Part shown: positions 60,475 through 64,000 of the stretch, one piece after another | Layout: each line of letters opens with the position of its first letter | Position numbering within the stretch: position 1 is the first letter of the stretch | Source: Massilia sp. Root351 | GTDB lineage: Bacteria > Pseudomonadota > Gammaproteobacteria > Burkholderiales > Burkholderiaceae_D | DNA length: 64,000 nt | Assembly (NCBI RefSeq): GCF_001425045.1 | Contig: NZ_LMDJ01000012.1 | Location: forward strand, 100,522 to 164,521 | Reading direction: 5' to 3' | Notes under the pieces: model-generated | Seen by the model: only the letters and a program-made list of their open reading frames with translations | Told to the model about the DNA's origin: nothing | Database searches by the model: none | Position numbers and translations under genes: made by a program

Positions 60475-61572
60475 ATGAAAATTCTCGCCGCAGCAACCAT
60501 CTTTGCCCTTGGCAACCTGCTCGCCAACGCGCCGGCCCAGGCCGCCCCTATCTTCAATTTCCAGTTCACGCCCGGCACCACGCTGCAAGCCCAGCAAGGC
60601 TTCATCGAAGCCGGCGCGCGCTGGTCCGCACTGCTGACCGACAACATCGCCGTCAACCTGACGGTCGGCTTCGGCGCGCTGGGCGGCGGCATACTTGGCC
60701 AGGCAGCCAGCACCCAGGACTTCCACTCCTACGCCAGCTTCCGCAGCGCGCTCGAGGCCGACCGCAGTTCGGCACTGGACAACACGGCCGTCGCACACCT
60801 GCCCCGGACCAGCTTCGGCATGCTGATCAACCGCACCGCCAACAACCCGAACGGCGCAGCCAGCGCCACCCCCTACCTCGACAACAACGGCAGCGACAAC
60901 AACAGCACCGTCTTCATCACCAACGCCGAAGCGAAGGCGCTGGGCATGGCGGTCGTGGAAGACACCCTGCCCGGCTGCATCGGCAATTGCGACGGCTTTA
61001 TCCAGTTCAACAGCAACCTGTCCTTCGACTTCGACAGCCGCAACGGCATCGGCGCCACGCAGTACGACTTCGTCGGCATGGCCGCGCATGAAATCGGCCA
61101 TACGCTGGGCTTCATCAGCGGCGTGGACGTGCTCGACTTTAACTCGCCGCCCAACAACGGCCCCTTCTACGACAACGAATTCACGTATGTGTCCGGGCTG
61201 GACATGTTCCGCTACTCGGCGCAAAGCAGCGCCAGCGGCGTGATCGACTGGACCGCCGACGCGCGCGCGAAGTACTTCTCGGTGGACGGCGGCGCCACGC
61301 TGGGCGCCGAATTTTCCACCGGCACCAACTTCGGCGACGAGCGCCAGGCCAGCCACTGGAAGGATTTGATGATGCTGGGCCTGATGGACCCGACCGCCGC
61401 GCAAGGCGAACTGCTGCTCATCACCAGGAACGACCGGATGGCGATGGACGCCATCGGCTACAACCTGGCGCCGATACCGGAGCCGTCGCAGGCGGCCATG
61501 TACGGCGCGGGCCTGCTGATGGCGCTGGCCTGGGCCGGCGGCAGGAAATATTTTCATGGAAACATCAATTGA
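60475..61572 (+). CDS. PEP-CTERM zinc metalloprotease (NF038122-like)
   Basis: A 365-residue exported protein: signal peptide (MKILAAATIFALGNLLANAPAQA), a metallopeptidase domain with zinc motif AAHEIGHTLGFISG (HExxH, about residue 205-210) and a Met-turn region GLDMFRY, and a C-terminal exosortase signal IPEPSQAAMYGAGLLMALAWAGGRKYF. AGGAG lies six bases before the ATG at 60475; 60439 is in frame but weaker. I recall such NF038122-type PEP-CTERM metalloproteases in this order of bacteria. Embedded between tRNA-Leu genes. Confidence 0.88.
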   Translation: MKILAAATIFALGNLLANAPAQAAPIFNFQFTPGTTLQAQQGFIEAGARWSALLTDNIAVNLTVGFGALGGGILGQAASTQDFHSYASFRSALEADRSSALDNTAVAHLPRTSFGMLINRTANNPNGAASATPYLDNNGSDNNSTVFITNAEAKALGMAVVEDTLPGCIGNCDGFIQFNSNLSFDFDSRNGIGATQYDFVGMAAHEIGHTLGFISGVDVLDFNSPPNNGPFYDNEFTYVSGLDMFRYSAQSSASGVIDWTADARAKYFSVDGGATLGAEFSTGTNFGDERQASHWKDLMMLGLMDPTAAQGELLLITRNDRMAMDAIGYNLAPIPEPSQAAMYGAGLLMALAWAGGRKYFHGNIN

Positions 61573-61575
61573 CGC

Positions 61576-61604
61576 TTGACCAAGACCGCCGCGGCCTTTA
61601 AGAT
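61576..61604 (+). promoter_or_regulatory. Promoter of tRNA-Leu copy 2
   Basis: TTGACC (61576-61581), 17-bp spacer, TAAGAT (61599-61604), GC-rich discriminator. It starts 4 bp after the metalloprotease stop. Same layout as the promoters at 61803 and 63727. Confidence 0.75.
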
Positions 61605-61650
61605 TCGGGCCTCTGTTGCAGAACAACGCCGCAGAAAACGCAGCAACAGT

Positions 61651-61735
61651 GCCCACGTGGCGGAATTGGTAGACGCGCATGGTTCAGGTCCATGTGCCGC
61701 AAGGTGTGGGGGTTCGAGTCCCTCCGTGGGCACCA
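61651..61735 (+). tRNA. tRNA-Leu(CAG), copy 2
   Basis: Same 85-nt sequence as copy 1, CCA encoded. Preceded by a leader CTGTTGCAGAAC..GCCGCAGA that recurs before copies 3 and 5. Confidence 0.97.
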
Positions 61736-61802
61736 CAGAATTCATTTTCCGGCCGCTTTTTCCGCCGCCCGCGCAGCCCGGCGAGAAATCTTGCTTTCGC
61801 TC

Positions 61803-61831
61803 TTGACGGCAGGGCTGCCAGCCCTTACTAT
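61803..61831 (+). promoter_or_regulatory. Promoter of tRNA-Leu copies 3-4
   Basis: TTGACG (61803-61808), 17-bp spacer, TACTAT (61826-61831). The -10 and following GCGTGCC match the promoter at 63727. Confidence 0.75.
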
Positions 61832-61877
61832 GCGTGCCTCTGTTGCAGAACACCGCAGCAAAGACAAAGAAGACAGA

Positions 61878-61962
61878 GCCCACGTGGCGGAATTGGTAGA
61901 CGCGCATGGTTCAGGTCCATGTGCCGCAAGGTGTGGGGGTTCGAGTCCCTCCGTGGGCACCA
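61878..61962 (+). tRNA. tRNA-Leu(CAG), copy 3
   Basis: Same 85-nt sequence, CCA encoded. Co-transcribed with copy 4, 40 bp downstream. Confidence 0.97.
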
Positions 61963-62002
61963 CAGTTCTGTTTTCGATGTTTGGTAGTACCAGCAGTACA
62001 TT

Positions 62003-62087
62003 GCCCACGTGGCGGAATTGGTAGACGCGCATGGTTCAGGTCCATGTGCCGCAAGGTGTGGGGGTTCGAGTCCCTCCGTGGGCACCA
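62003..62087 (+). tRNA. tRNA-Leu(CAG), copy 4
   Basis: Same 85-nt sequence, CCA encoded. No promoter of its own in the 40-bp gap; a terminator follows at 62099. Confidence 0.97.
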
Positions 62088-62098
62088 AGAATTCCGCA

Positions 62099-62126
62099 GA
62101 AAAGGCCTCCTTCGGGAGGCCTTTTC
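62099..62126 (+). terminator. Terminator after tRNA-Leu copy 4
   Basis: GAAAAGGCCTCC-TTCG-GGAGGCCTTTTC, perfect 12-bp arms with a UUCG tetraloop and a T-run. Confidence 0.92.
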
Positions 62127-62203
62127 TCATTGCGCGCGGCATTTGTTGACTCCCGCACATATAACGGCATAGTATGCTTACTTATTTGACAATAAGGAAG
62201 CCC

Positions 62204-63730
62204 ATGCTGCTGCCTCTCCTGCGCGCCCGCCGCGCACTGCTGCCCGCCCTGCTGCTGACGCTGCTTCCGGCCACTGCCGGCGCCGCCGGCAAGACCGCTG
62301 CGGACTGGCAGGCCGCCGCCAGGGCCGATATCGAGGCGGTGCACCAGCTCATCCTGACCGCGCATCCCGGCAGCATTGACGAGCTCAATCCCGGCTTCAG
62401 GGTCTGGGCCGAACAAGGCTACCGCGAAGCGCTGCAGCTAATTCCCAGGGTGAACAGCTACGATTCCATGATGGCGGCGGCGCGCTACTACGTCAGCGGT
62501 TTCCGCGACGGCCACTTGATTTACTCGGACAATGCGCGGCGCGATTATCCCATGCTGGTCAACGGCTGGCGGCTGCGCAAGCAAGGAAGCGACTACGTGG
62601 TGGATGCGCACTTGAAGGACTGGCCGGCGCCATTGCCGCCGCTGGGCGCCCAACTGCTGCGATGCGACGGCCGCGAGGTGGACGCCATTCTCGCCGAAGA
62701 CGTCGCACCCTATATCGAGCGCCGCAGCAACGGCAAATTGGCCGAACACCTGGCTGGCGCGCTGACCGTTCCCGCCCTGCCCGACCTGCAACTGAAGCGC
62801 TGCCAGTTCCGTACCGCCCAGGGCGCCGTGCTGGACATGCCCATCACCTATCAGGGCATCCCCATGCAGCGCTACTTCCAGCCATGGGAGAAAGCGCCGC
62901 CAAAAAGCCCGCAGCAGCAGCGGCGCAGCAACAAATTCAGCTTCGAGGACGGCGTACTGTGGATCAGCGCGGCCAATTTCAACGCGCTGCCGTCCAAGGA
63001 GCAGATCGCCGAGTTCGACGCCATGCTGGCTGACCTGGGCACACTGCAGGGCGTGCGCCTGATGGTGTTCGACGTGCGCGGCAATGGCGGCGGCAGCAGC
63101 GTCATCGGCGACAAGATCTTCACCGCCGCCACCGGCGGACTCGACTACGACAAGCAGGATCTCGACAAGCTGCCACGCACTTACGCGCAATGGCGCGTGT
63201 CCGACCTGCTGCTGGAGACCGCCGGCAAGTTCACGCAAGGTTTCGTCACGCGCTACGGCCCGGACAGCGCGGAGGCGAAGCGGTCCGAAGCCTTCCTCAA
63301 GCAGGTGCAGCAAGCCAGGGCAAAAGGCGAGACTTGGGTGGAACAGCCCGGCGGCAACCTGCTCACGCGCGCGGAAGTCGCCCGGCGCGGCGGCAAACTG
63401 CGCCGCTATGGCGGACCCGTGGCGCTGCTCACGGACGCGTCCTGCGCCAGCGCCTGCCTCGACTTCGCCGACCTGGTGCTAAGCGTTCCCGGCGCCGTCC
63501 ACCTCGGCCGCACCACCGGCGCCGATACGCTGTACATCGACGTCGGCCGCGCCAGGCTCCCGAGCGGCAATGTGTTGGTGATGCCGCAGAAAGTGTGGCG
63601 CAACCGCCTGCGCGGCAGCGACGAGGCGCTCGCGCCGGGCATCGTGCTGAAGGCCGACCTGGACGACGACGCGGCCGTGCGCGCGGAAACCCTGGCCGCG
63701 CTGAAGCGGGACCGGCGAGCCGCCCCTTGA
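62204..63730 (+). CDS. S41-family (C-terminal processing protease-like) peptidase
   Basis: A 508-residue exported S41 peptidase. A signal peptide (MLLPLLRARRALLPALLLTLLPATAGA) precedes a helical N-terminal part and the catalytic domain: LMVFDVRGNGGGSSVIGDKIF and the probable nucleophile Ser in LLTDASCASACLDFADLVL, followed by the conserved HLGRTTGADTLYIDVGRARLPSGNVLVMP. The start at 62204 has AAGGAAG upstream; 62174 is in frame. Expected to cleave proteins in the periplasm. Its stop lies inside the promoter of tRNA-Leu copies 5-6. Confidence 0.87.
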   Translation: MLLPLLRARRALLPALLLTLLPATAGAAGKTAADWQAAARADIEAVHQLILTAHPGSIDELNPGFRVWAEQGYREALQLIPRVNSYDSMMAAARYYVSGFRDGHLIYSDNARRDYPMLVNGWRLRKQGSDYVVDAHLKDWPAPLPPLGAQLLRCDGREVDAILAEDVAPYIERRSNGKLAEHLAGALTVPALPDLQLKRCQFRTAQGAVLDMPITYQGIPMQRYFQPWEKAPPKSPQQQRRSNKFSFEDGVLWISAANFNALPSKEQIAEFDAMLADLGTLQGVRLMVFDVRGNGGGSSVIGDKIFTAATGGLDYDKQDLDKLPRTYAQWRVSDLLLETAGKFTQGFVTRYGPDSAEAKRSEAFLKQVQQARAKGETWVEQPGGNLLTRAEVARRGGKLRRYGGPVALLTDASCASACLDFADLVLSVPGAVHLGRTTGADTLYIDVGRARLPSGNVLVMPQKVWRNRLRGSDEALAPGIVLKADLDDDAAVRAETLAALKRDRRAAP

Positions 63731-63755
63731 CGGCGGCTCATCCATCCCTTACTAT
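63727..63755 (+). promoter_or_regulatory. Promoter of tRNA-Leu copies 5-6
   Basis: TTGACG (63727-63732), overlapping the S41 stop codon, 17-bp spacer, TACTAT (63750-63755). Near-copy of the promoter at 61803. Confidence 0.75.
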
Positions 63756-63802
63756 GCGTGCCTTCTGTTGCAGAACAACGCCGCAGAGAACGCAGTAACA
63801 GT

Positions 63803-63887
63803 GCCCACGTGGCGGAATTGGTAGACGCGCATGGTTCAGGTCCATGTGCCGCAAGGTGTGGGGGTTCGAGTCCCTCCGTGGGCACCA
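63803..63887 (+). tRNA. tRNA-Leu(CAG), copy 5
   Basis: Same 85-nt sequence, CCA encoded, preceded by the recurrent CTGTTGCAGAAC leader. Confidence 0.97.
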
Positions 63888-63904
63888 CAGAATTCCGCAA
63901 CAGT

Positions 63905-63989
63905 GCCCACGTGGCGGAATTGGTAGACGCGCATGGTTCAGGTCCATGTGCCGCAAGGTGTGGGGGTTCGAGTCCCTCCGTGGGCACCA
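63905..63989 (+). tRNA. tRNA-Leu(CAG), copy 6
   Basis: Same 85-nt sequence, CCA encoded, 17 bp after copy 5. The window ends 11 bp later with the CAGAATTCCGC spacer that also follows copy 5, so the array may continue. Confidence 0.97.
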
Positions 63990-64000
63990 CAGAATTCCGC

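Noticed and set aside
60265..63989. Repeated tRNA units considered as a CRISPR array or as short protein genes
   Set aside because: The 85-bp repeats fold as class II tRNA-Leu with CCA; spacing is irregular, and the short frames crossing them only translate tRNA sequence.

Overview
The window reads as chromosomal DNA of a GC-rich betaproteobacterium, most likely an Oxalobacteraceae (Massilia/Duganella-like) strain. This is inferred from base composition, betaproteobacterial housekeeping proteins (LpxH, RNase R, RlmB, CysE), two PEP-CTERM exosortase substrates, and GGCGGGTTA...TAACCCGCC intergenic palindromes. No phage, plasmid, CRISPR or intact insertion sequence is visible. Most of the window is carbon and nitrogen catabolism, built as small operons each facing its own regulator.

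Layout. 1-2.1 kb: two cyclophilins and lpxH. 2.2-6.2 kb: a tandem pair of lone periplasmic binding proteins, glucarate dehydratase and a LacI-type regulator. 6.2-11.4 kb: RidA, LysR, HxlR/DinB facing a CMD-family protein, a TPR protein, a lipoprotein and a DUF72 protein. 11.5-13.7 kb: a GntR(YtrA)-ABC transporter operon. 13.7-19.1 kb: a trans-4-hydroxyproline cluster (AraC regulator, epimerase, three-subunit D-hydroxyproline dehydrogenase, deaminase). 19.2-20 kb: a small HTH gene with an operator-embedded, apparently leaderless promoter, followed by a free-standing Clp-N protein. 20-22 kb: a chemoreceptor. 22-29.4 kb: LysR plus gcl-hyi-glxR-ttuD-pyk, which turns glyoxylate into pyruvate.

29.7-33.9 kb and 37.4-48.9 kb form a purine-degradation region: guanine deaminase, a degenerate PurF paralogue, HIU hydrolase, a Tsx-like porin, an aromatic amino acid lyase homologue, the membrane urate oxidase PuuD, a LysR regulator, a UraD-allantoate amidohydrolase fusion, a purine permease and xanthine dehydrogenase XdhAB. 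Together with the glyoxylate operon this draws a route from guanine/xanthine via urate, allantoin and glyoxylate to pyruvate. Allantoinase, the ureidoglycolate step and XdhC are not in the window. Between the two purine blocks (34-37.4 kb) lie small, poorly known genes, including two tiny exported cysteine-pair proteins and an orphan cyanophycin-synthetase N-terminal domain.

49-60 kb: a PEP-CTERM protein, MerR, YceH, a tartrate/C4-dicarboxylate module (ttuC-dctA-ttuD with LysR), cysE, rlmB and rnr. 60.2-64 kb: six identical tRNA-Leu(CAG) genes in three clusters, each with its own promoter, interleaved with a PEP-CTERM metalloprotease and an S41 peptidase.

The points most worth a second look are the PurF-like protein that has lost key residues of both active sites (31.2 kb), the leaderless autoregulated HTH/Clp-N pair (19.2 kb), the paired inverted palindromes around a duplicated guaD tail (29.5 kb), the UraD-AllC fusion that joins non-consecutive steps, and the tRNA-Leu amplification. 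Functions are assigned from remembered family motifs; no database search was run.
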